Below the pieces are notes generated by a model. It searched no databases. It was not told the origin of the DNA and saw only the letters and a list, made by a program, of their open reading frames with translations. The translations under genes were made by a program, and so were the position numbers. This document shows positions 54,903 through 63,188 of a stretch of 64,000 nt of DNA, in pieces. Every line of letters starts with the position of its first letter. Positions within the stretch are counted from its first letter, which is position 1. The stretch is from DATAEG01 sp051001975 (lineage in GTDB: Bacteria; Actinomycetota; Actinomycetes; Mycobacteriales; Jatrophihabitantaceae), in assembly GCA_051001975.1 (NCBI GenBank), contig JBPCMU010000070.1, positions 10,636 through 74,635 of the forward strand, written 5' to 3'.

Positions 54903-55649
54903 TCAGCTGAACAGCAGCCGCCAGTGTCCGGTTCCGATGCTGGTCGCGACCGCTCCTATCACCAGGACGGCCGCGGCCAGCACGAACAAGCGGTCCCAGC
55001 CGGTGACCGTCGAGACCCGGGCGAAGGTGCGGTGCTCCGCCGCGGCGAAACCTCGTGAGTCCATCGCTGCCGCCAGTCGGACGGCACGGCGGATCGCCTG
55101 TACGAGTAGGCCGAACAAGAGACCGACACCGAGTCGCACCCACCGCACCGGGTTGGCGCCGCCGCCCATCCCCCGGGCCCGCCTGGCTCGCGCCATCGTG
55201 AACAGCTCGGCGATCAGCAGCGGAAGCAGCCGGAATCCGGCGAGCGCGCCGTAGGCGAACCGGGCCGGCGCATGCCAGCGCTGCACCAGCGCGTCGGCGA
55301 GATCGACCGGGTCGGTGGTGACCACCAGCACCAGTCCCGGTAGCCCGAGGGCGACCAGCCGCAGCGAGACCGGCAGCATCCCTGCCACGGTTCCGGCCAC
55401 CAGCCAGTTGGCGAACCACAAGGTTCCGAGACCGAAGGCGAGCGGCCACGCGGTTCGGGCCAGCACACGCGGGCCGATGCCGAGCAACGGCAACGCGATC
55501 ACCTCGGCCACCACGAGGATGCCGCTGGTCACCGCGTCGACGCTGAGGAACAGCGGGACGGCCAGGATGCCGAGTGCGGCGACCTTGCTGGTCGGATTCA
55601 GCCGGCCCGCGCCACGGCGCACGATGTCGCCGCCGATGAGCATCGTCAT
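54903..55649 (-). CDS. ykoC: ECF transporter transmembrane protein EcfT (YkoC-like)
   Basis: This 248-residue membrane protein has about six hydrophobic helices: LNPTSKVAALGILAVPLFLS at the N-terminus, the T-component start, and two Ala-Arg-x coupling-helix motifs (MARARRARGMGG; AAAMDSRGF) that contact the ATPase pair. It is the scaffold of an energy-coupling-factor importer. It overlaps the ATPase gene by 4 bases and belongs to the TPP-riboswitch operon ykoE-ykoD-ykoC. Confidence 0.92.
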   Translation of the reverse strand: MTMLIGGDIVRRGAGRLNPTSKVAALGILAVPLFLSVDAVTSGILVVAEVIALPLLGIGPRVLARTAWPLAFGLGTLWFANWLVAGTVAGMLPVSLRLVALGLPGLVLVVTTDPVDLADALVQRWHAPARFAYGALAGFRLLPLLIAELFTMARARRARGMGGGANPVRWVRLGVGLLFGLLVQAIRRAVRLAAAMDSRGFAAAEHRTFARVSTVTGWDRLFVLAAAVLVIGAVATSIGTGHWRLLFS

Positions 55650-57112
55650 GCCTGCACCGCCGCACCCTGCGGGCTGGCCAGGATTCCGTCATTCATCGTC
55701 AGTACCCGGTCGGCCAGTGCGTCGACGAAGTCGGCGTCGTGACTTACCACCGTCATCGCGGTCCCCCCGTCGCGCACCGCGCGCAACAGCTCGAGCAGCT
55801 CACGCCACGTGCGGGCGTCCTGACCGAACGTCGGCTCGTCGAGCACCAGGGCCAGCGGCGCCGCTGAAAGCGCGGAGGCGACGGACAGCCGGCGCTGCTG
55901 ACCGCCGGAGAGGGTGAACGGGTTCGCCTCGGCCAACGCGGCGAGGCCGAGCCGGTCGAGGAGGTCGTCGGCGCGCGCGGCGGCCTTCGCCGCCGGCCAG
56001 TGCAGCCGCTGTGGCCCCTGCAGCAATTCAGCCCGCACGGTGCGGCGCACGAACTGATGCTCGGGTTGTTGGAACACGGTGCCGATCGCCCGAACCAGCG
56101 ATGCCGAGCTGCGTGTACGCAGTGGCCGCGTCGAGTCGGCGGCCACTACCAGCCCGGTACTCGGCCGGCTCAACCCGGCAAGGATCATCGCCAGCGTCGA
56201 CTTGCCCGAACCGTTCGGCCCGACGATCGCGGCGATCTCGCCCGCGGCAAGCTGCAGGGACGCCGGGGCCACCGCATCACGGGACGCCCCGCGGTACCGG
56301 TAGGACACGTCGGTGGCCGTCAGCACTGCGGCGGCGGAGGTCGGCGGCGAAACGGAGCGGCCCACCGACGCCGAACCGGGTACCCACACGCCGGCATGGG
56401 ACAGCTGAACGGCGTATCGGTCGAAGACGGTGGCCGGGGTGCCATCGGCCAGAAGTCCGCCGCCCGCGGCCAGCACGATCACCCGGTCGATGATCGGCAG
56501 CCACTGCTCGACGCGGTGCTCCACCACGATCAGCGTCGCGCCGGTGTCATCCACTGCAGCACCCACCGCATCGCGGATCAGCCTCGCGCCGGCCGGGTCG
56601 AGGTTCGCGGTCGGCTCGTCCAACAAAAGCAGGCCGGGCCGGTTTGCCAGCAGACCGGCCAGGGCCAGTCGCTGCTTCTCACCACCCGACAGCGCGGCGG
56701 TCGCTCGGTCACGGCCGTAGCCGAACCCGACCGACGCCATCGCGTCGTCGACCCGGCGCCAGATCTTCTCGCGGGGCACCCCGTGGTTCTCGGGTCCGAA
56801 GGCCACGTCATCACCGCTGCGGGTCATCACCAGCTGGCTGTCCGGATCTTGCAGCAACAACCCGCTGCGCTGGCGAGCCCCGTGCGCGGGCAGACCGTCG
56901 ATGCGCAGAGAGCCGACGGTCTCGCCGCTGTCCTGGGTGTCGAGCAGACCGCTCAACCCGGCCAGCAGGGTCGACTTCCCGGCACCGGACGCACCGAGCA
57001 GCAGCACCCGCTCGCCCGCGCCGATCGTCAGGTCGAGGTCGCGCACCGCCCACGAGCGGCGACCGGCGTGGCGCCAGCTCCACCCCGCCGCGACTACCTC
57101 GGCACCGCTCAT
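55646..57112 (-). CDS. ykoD: Fused two-domain ECF transporter ATPase (YkoD-like)
   Basis: This 488-residue protein carries two complete ABC ATPase domains, so EcfA1 and EcfA2 are in one chain. Domain 1 has Walker A LLGASGAGKSTLLAGLSG, signature LSGGEKQRLALAGLL and Walker B LLLLDEPTANLDPAG. Domain 2 has VGPNGSGKSTLAMILAGL, LSGGQQRRLSVASAL and LVLDEPTFGQDARTW. Both have intact catalytic residues. It lies 12 bp downstream of the S-component gene and overlaps the T-component gene. Confidence 0.94.
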   Translation of the reverse strand: MSGAEVVAAGWSWRHAGRRSWAVRDLDLTIGAGERVLLLGASGAGKSTLLAGLSGLLDTQDSGETVGSLRIDGLPAHGARQRSGLLLQDPDSQLVMTRSGDDVAFGPENHGVPREKIWRRVDDAMASVGFGYGRDRATAALSGGEKQRLALAGLLANRPGLLLLDEPTANLDPAGARLIRDAVGAAVDDTGATLIVVEHRVEQWLPIIDRVIVLAAGGGLLADGTPATVFDRYAVQLSHAGVWVPGSASVGRSVSPPTSAAAVLTATDVSYRYRGASRDAVAPASLQLAAGEIAAIVGPNGSGKSTLAMILAGLSRPSTGLVVAADSTRPLRTRSSASLVRAIGTVFQQPEHQFVRRTVRAELLQGPQRLHWPAAKAAARADDLLDRLGLAALAEANPFTLSGGQQRRLSVASALSAAPLALVLDEPTFGQDARTWRELLELLRAVRDGGTAMTVVSHDADFVDALADRVLTMNDGILASPQGAAVQA

Positions 57113-57124
57113 TGAGAAAGCACG

Positions 57125-57748
57125 TCAGCCGACGAGGCGCTGGGTGCGTCCCGCCGAGAACGGCGCCAGTACCCCGGTCACCGCAAGACTGCGCACCAGA
57201 TACCAGGCCATGGCGCCGGCCAGGATCAACCCGCCGACAGCACCAGCGATCAGGTAGCTGAGCTGATATCCCGAGCTCCAGTCCGGGTAGTAGCGGTAGA
57301 TCCACAGATCAAGGACGGCCATCGCAGCTCCGGTGAACATCCCGCTGAGCAGTGCCACCGGCAGCCGCCACACCTTGTAGGCGAAGAGCAGGAAGGCCAG
57401 TTCCGCCGCCGCGCCCTGAACCAGGCCGTAAACGATGATCGACGAGCCGCTCCACTGCGTGCTGATCAGAGCTTCGAACAGCGCTGCTGCAGCTTCGGTG
57501 AACAGCGCCGCACCGGGCTTGCGGATGATGAGTGCGCCGACAGGGCCGGCGAGCAGGAAGACGGTGTTCAGCAAGCCGGACATCGGCGGGAAGAAGCTGA
57601 ACACCTTGGACGCCGGGAAGTAACCCCAGCCCCAATAGACCGCGCCGAACAGCGCTGCTACCACAGCGGCCACGACGATGTCGACGGTGCGCCAGCGCCG
57701 ACCGACAGTGCGCACGCCGACGTCGGACGCCCTCGAGAGGACAGACAT
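57125..57748 (-). CDS. ykoE: ECF transporter S component, YkoE family (thiamine precursor uptake)
   Basis: This 207-residue substrate-binding membrane protein has five to six helices, with WRTVDIVVAAVVAALFGAVYWGWG, AGPVGALIIRKPGAALFTEA and SIIVYGLVQGAAAELAFLLF, the YkoE pattern. YkoE proteins bind thiamine or its hydroxymethylpyrimidine precursor. The TPP riboswitch directly upstream supports this. The ATG at 57748 has GAAAGG upstream, next to a hairpin that could hide it. Confidence 0.9.
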   Translation of the reverse strand: MSVLSRASDVGVRTVGRRWRTVDIVVAAVVAALFGAVYWGWGYFPASKVFSFFPPMSGLLNTVFLLAGPVGALIIRKPGAALFTEAAAALFEALISTQWSGSSIIVYGLVQGAAAELAFLLFAYKVWRLPVALLSGMFTGAAMAVLDLWIYRYYPDWSSGYQLSYLIAGAVGGLILAGAMAWYLVRSLAVTGVLAPFSAGRTQRLVG

Positions 57749-57760
57749 GGATGTACCTTT

Positions 57761-57780
57761 CCGTTCGTCTGGACGAACGG
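57761..57780 (-). promoter_or_regulatory. Hairpin next to the ykoE ribosome-binding site
   Basis: CCGTTCGT pairs with ACGAACGG around a CTGG loop. On the mRNA it lies between the riboswitch and the AAAGG ribosome-binding site that directly adjoins its 3' arm. A second small stem (GGCGA/TCGCC, 57782-57795) is just upstream. They could form the expression platform that hides the ribosome-binding site when TPP is bound. Confidence 0.5.
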
Positions 57781-57811
57781 GGGCGAGCCGTCGCCGGCCC
57801 GCGAGTTTCCC

Positions 57812-57895
57812 GACTCCCTGCGCCGGCATTACCCGGATCAGGTTCGAGGGTCTGCGGATTGTCCGCACTCTCAGCACGTGTGTGCTCCCCTGTCG
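57812..57895 (-). promoter_or_regulatory. TPP (thiamine pyrophosphate) riboswitch, THI element
   Basis: On the minus strand the aptamer core is plain: AGGGGAGC at the 5' side, CTGAGAG (pyrimidine-sensor loop), GACCCTCGAACCTGATC, then CCGGGTAATGCCGGC with the conserved GGGTAATGCC-like motif, and GCAGGGAG closing. This is the canonical THI box. It lies about 65 bases before ykoE, so thiamine pyrophosphate should turn off the ykoEDC importer. Confidence 0.95.
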
Positions 57896-58005
57896 TATTC
57901 AGTTGTGGACGTGACCTTACTCGCCCGGTGCCGCCTCGGACCATGTGATCCGCCCGGCCTCTGGCAGGGTGACACCGACATCGCACGAGGCACGCAGGGA
58001 GACGC

Positions 58006-60111
58006 ATGCAGATCTGGCCCGGTACGGCCTACCCGTTGGGCGCGACTTACGACGGTTCCGGCACCAACTTCGCCCTGTTCTCGGAGGTGGCCGAGAAGGT
58101 CGAGCTCTGCCTCTTCGACGCCGACGGCGCCGAGACCCGCGTCGAACTGCCGGAGATGGACGGCTTCGTCTGGCACTGCTTCCTGCCTGGGATCGAACCG
58201 GGCCAGCGGTACGGCTACCGGGTGCACGGCCCGACCGACGCCGACCAAGGCCACCGGTGCAATGCGAACAAGTTGCTGCTGGACCCTTACGCCAAAGCCA
58301 TCGACGGCTCCATCGAATGGGAGCAGTCGGTATTCGGCTACAACTTCGGTGACCCGGACAGCATCAACACCGAGGACTCGGCCGCTGCGATGCCGAAGTC
58401 GGTGGTCATCAATCCGTTCTTCGACTGGGGCGTGGACCGGCCGCCGCGCCGCCGTTACGCCGACACCGTCATCTACGAGGCGCATGTCAAGGGGCTGACC
58501 AAACGGCACCCGGATATTCCCGAGGAGCTGCGCGGCACCTACGCCGCTATCGCCTATCCGGCGATGATCTCGCACCTGACCGCGATGGGTGTCACTGCGA
58601 TCGAACTGATGCCGGTGCATCACTTTGCGAACGACTCGAACCTCATCGACAAGGGTCTGAGCAACTACTGGGGCTACAACACGATCGGGTTCTTCGCACC
58701 CGACAGCAAGTACACCTCGTCGAGCACGCCCGGCGGCCAGGTGCAGGAGTTCAAGGCGATGGTCCGCGCGCTGCACGAGGCGGATATCGAGGTCATCCTC
58801 GACGTCGTCTACAACCACACTGCCGAGGGCAACCACCTTGGGCCGACACTCTGCTTCCGCGGCATCGACAACCGGGCGTACTACCGGCTGGAGGAAGACG
58901 ACCCGCGCTACTACACGGACTACACCGGCACCGGAAACAGCCTCAACGTCCGCAGCCCGCACGCATTGCAATTGCTGATGGACTCGTTGCGCTACTGGGT
59001 CACCGATATGCACGTGGACGGGTTCCGCTTCGACCTTGCCGCCACTTTGGCGCGGGAGTTCTACGACGTGGACCGGCTGTCCAGCTTCTTCGAACTCGTC
59101 CAGCAGGACCCGACGGTGAGCCAGGTCAAGCTGATCGCCGAGCCGTGGGACGTCGGCCCGGGTGGCTACCAGGTTGGCAACTTCCCGCCGCAGTGGACGG
59201 AGTGGAACGGCAAGTACCGCGATACCGTTCGCGATTTCTGGCGCGGCGAGCCGGCCACGATCGGTGAGTTCGCCGCACGGCTGACCGGTTCGGCAGATCT
59301 GTACGAGCACTCCGGACGTCGGCCGGTGGCCAGCATCAACTTCGTCAGCTGTCACGACGGGTTCACGTTGCACGATCTCGTGTCCTACAACGAGAAGCAC
59401 AACGACGCTAACGGTGAGGACAACAACGACGGGGAGAGTCACAACCGTTCGTGGAACTGTGGCGTCGAAGGTCCGACTGACGACCCTGCTGTCGAGGCGA
59501 TGCGCGCACAACAGAAGCGCAACTTCATCGCAACGCTCTTCCTGTCCCAGGGTGTGCCGATGTTGTGCCACGGTGATGAGTTGGGCCGCACCCAACAGGG
59601 CAACAACAACGGCTACTGCCAGGACAACGAGATCACCTGGATCGACTGGTCGTCGCGGGATACCGCGTTGGAGGAGTTCACCCAGCGCGTCGGCGAACTG
59701 CGCAGCGAGCACCCGATCTTCCGCCGCCGCCGGTTCTTCGACGGTCGGCCGGTCGGCCGGGGCCGGCGCAGTCGCGAGCTGCCTGATCTCGCCTGGTTCA
59801 CCCCGGACGGCCAGGAGATGACCGAGGAGGACTGGGGATCGGGCTTCGGCAAATCGATCGCGATGTTCCTCAACGGGCAGGGCATCCCCGACCTGGACGT
59901 GCGCGGTGAGCGCACCACCGACGATTCGTTCATGCTGATCTTCAATGCGCACGACGGTGACATCGGCTTCCACCTGCCCTCCGGGCCGTACCCGGCATCG
60001 TGGGTGCCGGTACTCGCCACTGCGGTCGAATCGCCGTCGGATGCGTTATCGGCCGGGTCCGATATCTCGATCCCGGCCCGTTCGTTGCTGGTGCTGCAGC
60101 AGGAGACGTGA
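58006..60111 (+). CDS. glgX: Glycogen debranching enzyme (GlgX/TreX type)
   Basis: This 701-residue isoamylase-type enzyme hydrolyses alpha-1,6 branches of glycogen or limit dextrin. An N-terminal CBM48 region (GSGTNFALFSEVAEKVELCLFD) precedes the GH13 barrel: region I VILDVVYNHTAEGN, region II DGFRFDLAATLARE (nucleophile Asp), region III LIAEPWDVGPGGYQ (acid Glu), region IV FVSCHDGFTLHDLVSY. Its 1-base overlap (TGATG) with treY is the trehalose-operon arrangement treX-treY. Confidence 0.95.
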   Translation: MQIWPGTAYPLGATYDGSGTNFALFSEVAEKVELCLFDADGAETRVELPEMDGFVWHCFLPGIEPGQRYGYRVHGPTDADQGHRCNANKLLLDPYAKAIDGSIEWEQSVFGYNFGDPDSINTEDSAAAMPKSVVINPFFDWGVDRPPRRRYADTVIYEAHVKGLTKRHPDIPEELRGTYAAIAYPAMISHLTAMGVTAIELMPVHHFANDSNLIDKGLSNYWGYNTIGFFAPDSKYTSSSTPGGQVQEFKAMVRALHEADIEVILDVVYNHTAEGNHLGPTLCFRGIDNRAYYRLEEDDPRYYTDYTGTGNSLNVRSPHALQLLMDSLRYWVTDMHVDGFRFDLAATLAREFYDVDRLSSFFELVQQDPTVSQVKLIAEPWDVGPGGYQVGNFPPQWTEWNGKYRDTVRDFWRGEPATIGEFAARLTGSADLYEHSGRRPVASINFVSCHDGFTLHDLVSYNEKHNDANGEDNNDGESHNRSWNCGVEGPTDDPAVEAMRAQQKRNFIATLFLSQGVPMLCHGDELGRTQQGNNNGYCQDNEITWIDWSSRDTALEEFTQRVGELRSEHPIFRRRRFFDGRPVGRGRRSRELPDLAWFTPDGQEMTEEDWGSGFGKSIAMFLNGQGIPDLDVRGERTTDDSFMLIFNAHDGDIGFHLPSGPYPASWVPVLATAVESPSDALSAGSDISIPARSLLVLQQET

Positions 60112-62390
60112 TGGCGCCAACCAGCACCTACCGGCTGCAGATCCGGGCGGCCTTCGACCTCGCTGCGGCCACTACAACGCTGGACTACCTGGTCGCGTTG
60201 GGCGCCGGCGCCGTCTACTGCTCGCCGCTGCTGCAATCCACCCACGGTTCCGACCACGGCTACGACGTGGTGGACCACTCGCGGGTGGACGAGCAGCGTG
60301 GCGGCGCGGCGCAGTTCGCGGCACTGGTTGCCGCGGCGCATGAGCGTGGCCTTCAGGTCGTCGTCGACATCGTGCCGAATCACATGGGCGTCGCCGACGC
60401 CACGCAGAACGCTGCGTGGTGGGATCTGCTTCGACTGGGTCAGGCGTCGGCGTACGCGGAGTGGTTCGACGTGGACTGGGCCGAGGGCCGGATCATGCTG
60501 CCGGTACTCGGCGACGACGTCGATACCGCGAGGGAACTGCGCGTCGCGGACGGTGCGCTGCACTACTACGACCACGCCTTCCCGCTCGCACCCGACACCG
60601 ACGTCACTGCAGCCATTGACGATGTGCTGGCCGCGCAGCACTACGAGCTGGCGTCCTACCGCGCCGCCGATACCCGGCAGAACTACCGTCGCTTCTTCGC
60701 GGTCACCGAGCTGGCGGGGTTGCGTGTCGAGGATCGGGCGGTCTTCGATGCGACGCACCGCGAGATCGCTCGGTGGGTCGATGAGCTGGGCATCGACGGG
60801 ATCCGGGTCGATCACCCGGACGGCCTGCGCGATCCCGACGGCTACGCAGAGTGGCTGCGCGAACTTGCGCCCAATGCATGGATCACCGTCGAGAAGATCA
60901 CCGAACCTGGTGAGGCCCTGCCACCGGACTGGCCGGTGGATGGCATGACCGGCTACGACGCGCTGACCGAGGTGACCAACGTCTTCGTCGACCACGCCGG
61001 CGAGAGCGTCCTGACCGATTTGCAGCACGAGTTGGGTGACGATCGCGACTGGCCGCAGCAGATGGCCGACGGCAAACGGATGATCGCCGGCACCATCCTG
61101 CGCGCCGAGGTGCTTCGGTTGGCCCGGCTCGCACCCGACATCGCGCAGGCGGCCGACGCACTCACCGAACTGGCCGTGCAGTTGCCCGTCTACCGCACGT
61201 ACCTGCCGCTGGGCGCCGAGTACCTCGATGAGGCGGTGCGCGTCGCGACCGAGCAGCGGCCCGACCTCGCCGAAGCGATCGAGGCATTGTGCTCTCGGCT
61301 CACCGACCCGGCCGACGAGCTCGGCGCCCGGTTCCCGCAGCTGAGCGGTGCGGTGATGGCCAAGGGTGTCGAGGACACTGCGTACTACCGCTACACGAGG
61401 TTGACGTCACTGACCGAGGTGGGTGGAGACCCAGCCGAGTTCGGCGGTTCGCTGGCCGCCTTCCATCTGGCGATGTGGCAGCGGCCGCGGACTGCGCCAC
61501 GCGGAATGACGACGCTGTCCACCCACGACACCAAGCGCGGCGAGGACGTCCGCGCGATGATCGACGTGCTCGCCGAGATGCCCGAGGAGTGGGCGACGGC
61601 GCTGCGCGTCCTGCAGTCCGTCGCGCCCATCCCGAACGGTGCGTTGGCGAACCTGATCTGGCAATCGTTCGTCGCAACGTCCCGACCGGAGCCGATCGCG
61701 CGGGAGCGGATGCACGCCTACGTCGAGAAGGCGATGCGCGAAGCGGCCGACGGCACCGGCTGGCGTGATCCGGACGAGGCATTCGAGACGGCGGTACACG
61801 CTGCGGTCGACGCCGGTTACGACGACCCCGGCCTTCGTGACGTGCTGCGCTCGATCACCGATCAGGCCCTCCCGCACGGGTTGTCCAACGCGCTCGGCCA
61901 GAAGCTGGTCCAGCTGACGATGCCGGGCATCCCGGACGTCTACCAGGGCACCGAGCTGTGGGAGGACTCGCTGGTCGACCCGGACAACCGGCGACCCGTC
62001 GACTTCGCGGCACATCAGCGACTGCTCGCCTCGCTCGATGCGGCGGACACCACACCGCCGATCGACTCGTCCGGCGCCGCGAAGCTCTGGGTCACCTCCC
62101 GCGCGTTGCGGGCACGGCGCGATCGGGCCGACCTGTTCAGCGACTACCGCGAGATCGTGGCCACTGGACCGGCTGCTGACCATATCGTCGGCTTCGACCG
62201 GGGCGGCGCGATCACTCTGGCGACCCGGCTGCCACTCGGCCTCGGGGCTGAGGGCGGATGGCGCGACACCACCGTCAGGTTGCCGGACGGCGAGTTCTCC
62301 GACACGTTGACCGGGCGGCGCGTACATGGCTCCGTTCGGGTGGCTGAGCTGCTGCAGACCTATCCGGTCGCCCTGCTGCTGCCCGTCTGA
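60111..62390 (+). CDS. treY: Maltooligosyltrehalose synthase
   Basis: This 759-residue GH13 enzyme turns the reducing-end alpha-1,4 bond of maltooligosaccharides into alpha,alpha-1,1, giving maltooligosyltrehalose. It opens with STYRLQIRAAFDLAAAT, then VYCSPLLQSTHGSDHGYDVVDH, VVVDIVPNHMGVA, GIRVDHPDGLRDPDGY (nucleophile), and EKITEPGEALPPDWPVDGMTG (acid). The ATG at 60111 overlaps the last base of the glgX stop. Partner TreZ, which releases trehalose, is not in the window. Confidence 0.95.
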   Translation: MAPTSTYRLQIRAAFDLAAATTTLDYLVALGAGAVYCSPLLQSTHGSDHGYDVVDHSRVDEQRGGAAQFAALVAAAHERGLQVVVDIVPNHMGVADATQNAAWWDLLRLGQASAYAEWFDVDWAEGRIMLPVLGDDVDTARELRVADGALHYYDHAFPLAPDTDVTAAIDDVLAAQHYELASYRAADTRQNYRRFFAVTELAGLRVEDRAVFDATHREIARWVDELGIDGIRVDHPDGLRDPDGYAEWLRELAPNAWITVEKITEPGEALPPDWPVDGMTGYDALTEVTNVFVDHAGESVLTDLQHELGDDRDWPQQMADGKRMIAGTILRAEVLRLARLAPDIAQAADALTELAVQLPVYRTYLPLGAEYLDEAVRVATEQRPDLAEAIEALCSRLTDPADELGARFPQLSGAVMAKGVEDTAYYRYTRLTSLTEVGGDPAEFGGSLAAFHLAMWQRPRTAPRGMTTLSTHDTKRGEDVRAMIDVLAEMPEEWATALRVLQSVAPIPNGALANLIWQSFVATSRPEPIARERMHAYVEKAMREAADGTGWRDPDEAFETAVHAAVDAGYDDPGLRDVLRSITDQALPHGLSNALGQKLVQLTMPGIPDVYQGTELWEDSLVDPDNRRPVDFAAHQRLLASLDAADTTPPIDSSGAAKLWVTSRALRARRDRADLFSDYREIVATGPAADHIVGFDRGGAITLATRLPLGLGAEGGWRDTTVRLPDGEFSDTLTGRRVHGSVRVAELLQTYPVALLLPV

Positions 62391-62403
62391 CCTCCGATCT
62401 CAC

Positions 62404-62409
62404 TACGCT
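62404..62409 (+). promoter_or_regulatory. Candidate leaderless promoter of the PH-domain gene
   Basis: TACGCT stands 7 bases before the ATG at 62417, the exact spacing of TANNNT-N7-ATG leaderless promoters of actinobacteria. No ribosome-binding site is present. The message would start at the ATG. Confidence 0.6.
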
Positions 62410-62416
62410 GACCAGC

Positions 62417-62866
62417 ATGGCAACGGGGCCCGAAATCGATAAGCCGTTGGCGCTGAAGATCCCGGCATGGCAGACCGCAACGCTGCTCCTGCTCGCTGCG
62501 GTCTCCGCATTCCTGGCCATCTACCTACCCGTGGGCTTGGAGGTACGCGTCCTGGCCATCCTGGTCGCCGTCGGGCTCGCCGGCGGCGGCATCATCGCGG
62601 CGCGGGCGTATCTCGTCGCCGACGACGACGGCATCGGCGTACGTGGCATGTTCCGGGAGCGATCTGTCGACTGGCGGGACTTCGCGGACGTGGTCGTGGT
62701 GAAGCACACCGGCTCGATTACCCTGCGCGTGCTGCGTACCGACAACTCCGGCTTCGACGTACCGCCGTCGCTCGTGCTGCCGCTGCGCCCGGAGAAGTCG
62801 CCCACGGCGCGTGCCCGGCTGGAGCGTCTCGCGCTGGAGTTAAGGCAGCGGCTACCGCGTCCGTAG
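62417..62866 (+). CDS. PH-domain-like membrane protein
   Basis: This 149-residue protein has two N-terminal membrane helices (about 18-36 and 42-63) followed by a bacterial PH-like domain: RAYLVADDDGIGVRGMFRERSVDWRDF, then VVVKHTGSITLRVLRTDNSGFDVPP. It matches the actinobacterial PF10756-type small membrane PH proteins of unknown function. Last 15 bases overlap the end of the next gene on the other strand. Confidence 0.85.
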   Translation: MATGPEIDKPLALKIPAWQTATLLLLAAVSAFLAIYLPVGLEVRVLAILVAVGLAGGGIIAARAYLVADDDGIGVRGMFRERSVDWRDFADVVVVKHTGSITLRVLRTDNSGFDVPPSLVLPLRPEKSPTARARLERLALELRQRLPRP

Positions 62867-63172
62867 CGATAGCCGGCAACACCACGCCGTAAGTGCAGCT
62901 CCGAGTATCAGCTCGACAGCCTCGATAGCCGCAGTCGACGACGCCGTTGAGCTCCGGTCGAGAACGAGCCACCGGGTCAGCGGTTCGGCTATCAGAGCCA
63001 GCCCAAGCGGGAGCCCGGCCAACTCACGCTTCCGCTCGGTGGTGGCGTAGAACGCGACGAGACTCGCGAGCGAGCTCGGCGCAGAGAGAGCGAACGCCGT
63101 CGATCTCCGACGTGCACAGGCGCCGATGACCGCGGGGACAATGAGCCACAGTCCAGCGACGTTCCCGATCAC
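62852..63172 (-). CDS. Small hydrophobic membrane protein
   Basis: The 106-residue sequence has three to four hydrophobic stretches (VAGLWLIVPAVIGAC, LSAPSSLASLVAFYA, LPLGLALIAEPLTRWLVL, AVELILGAALTAWC). LPLGLALIAEPLTRWLV resembles actinobacterial integral membrane proteins of the DUF6518 kind, which are longer (about 180-200), so this may be a short form or a fragment. Function unknown. Confidence 0.55.
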   Translation of the reverse strand: MIGNVAGLWLIVPAVIGACARRRSTAFALSAPSSLASLVAFYATTERKRELAGLPLGLALIAEPLTRWLVLDRSSTASSTAAIEAVELILGAALTAWCCRLSLRTR

Positions 63173-63188
63173 GTAACGCAGACCACCG

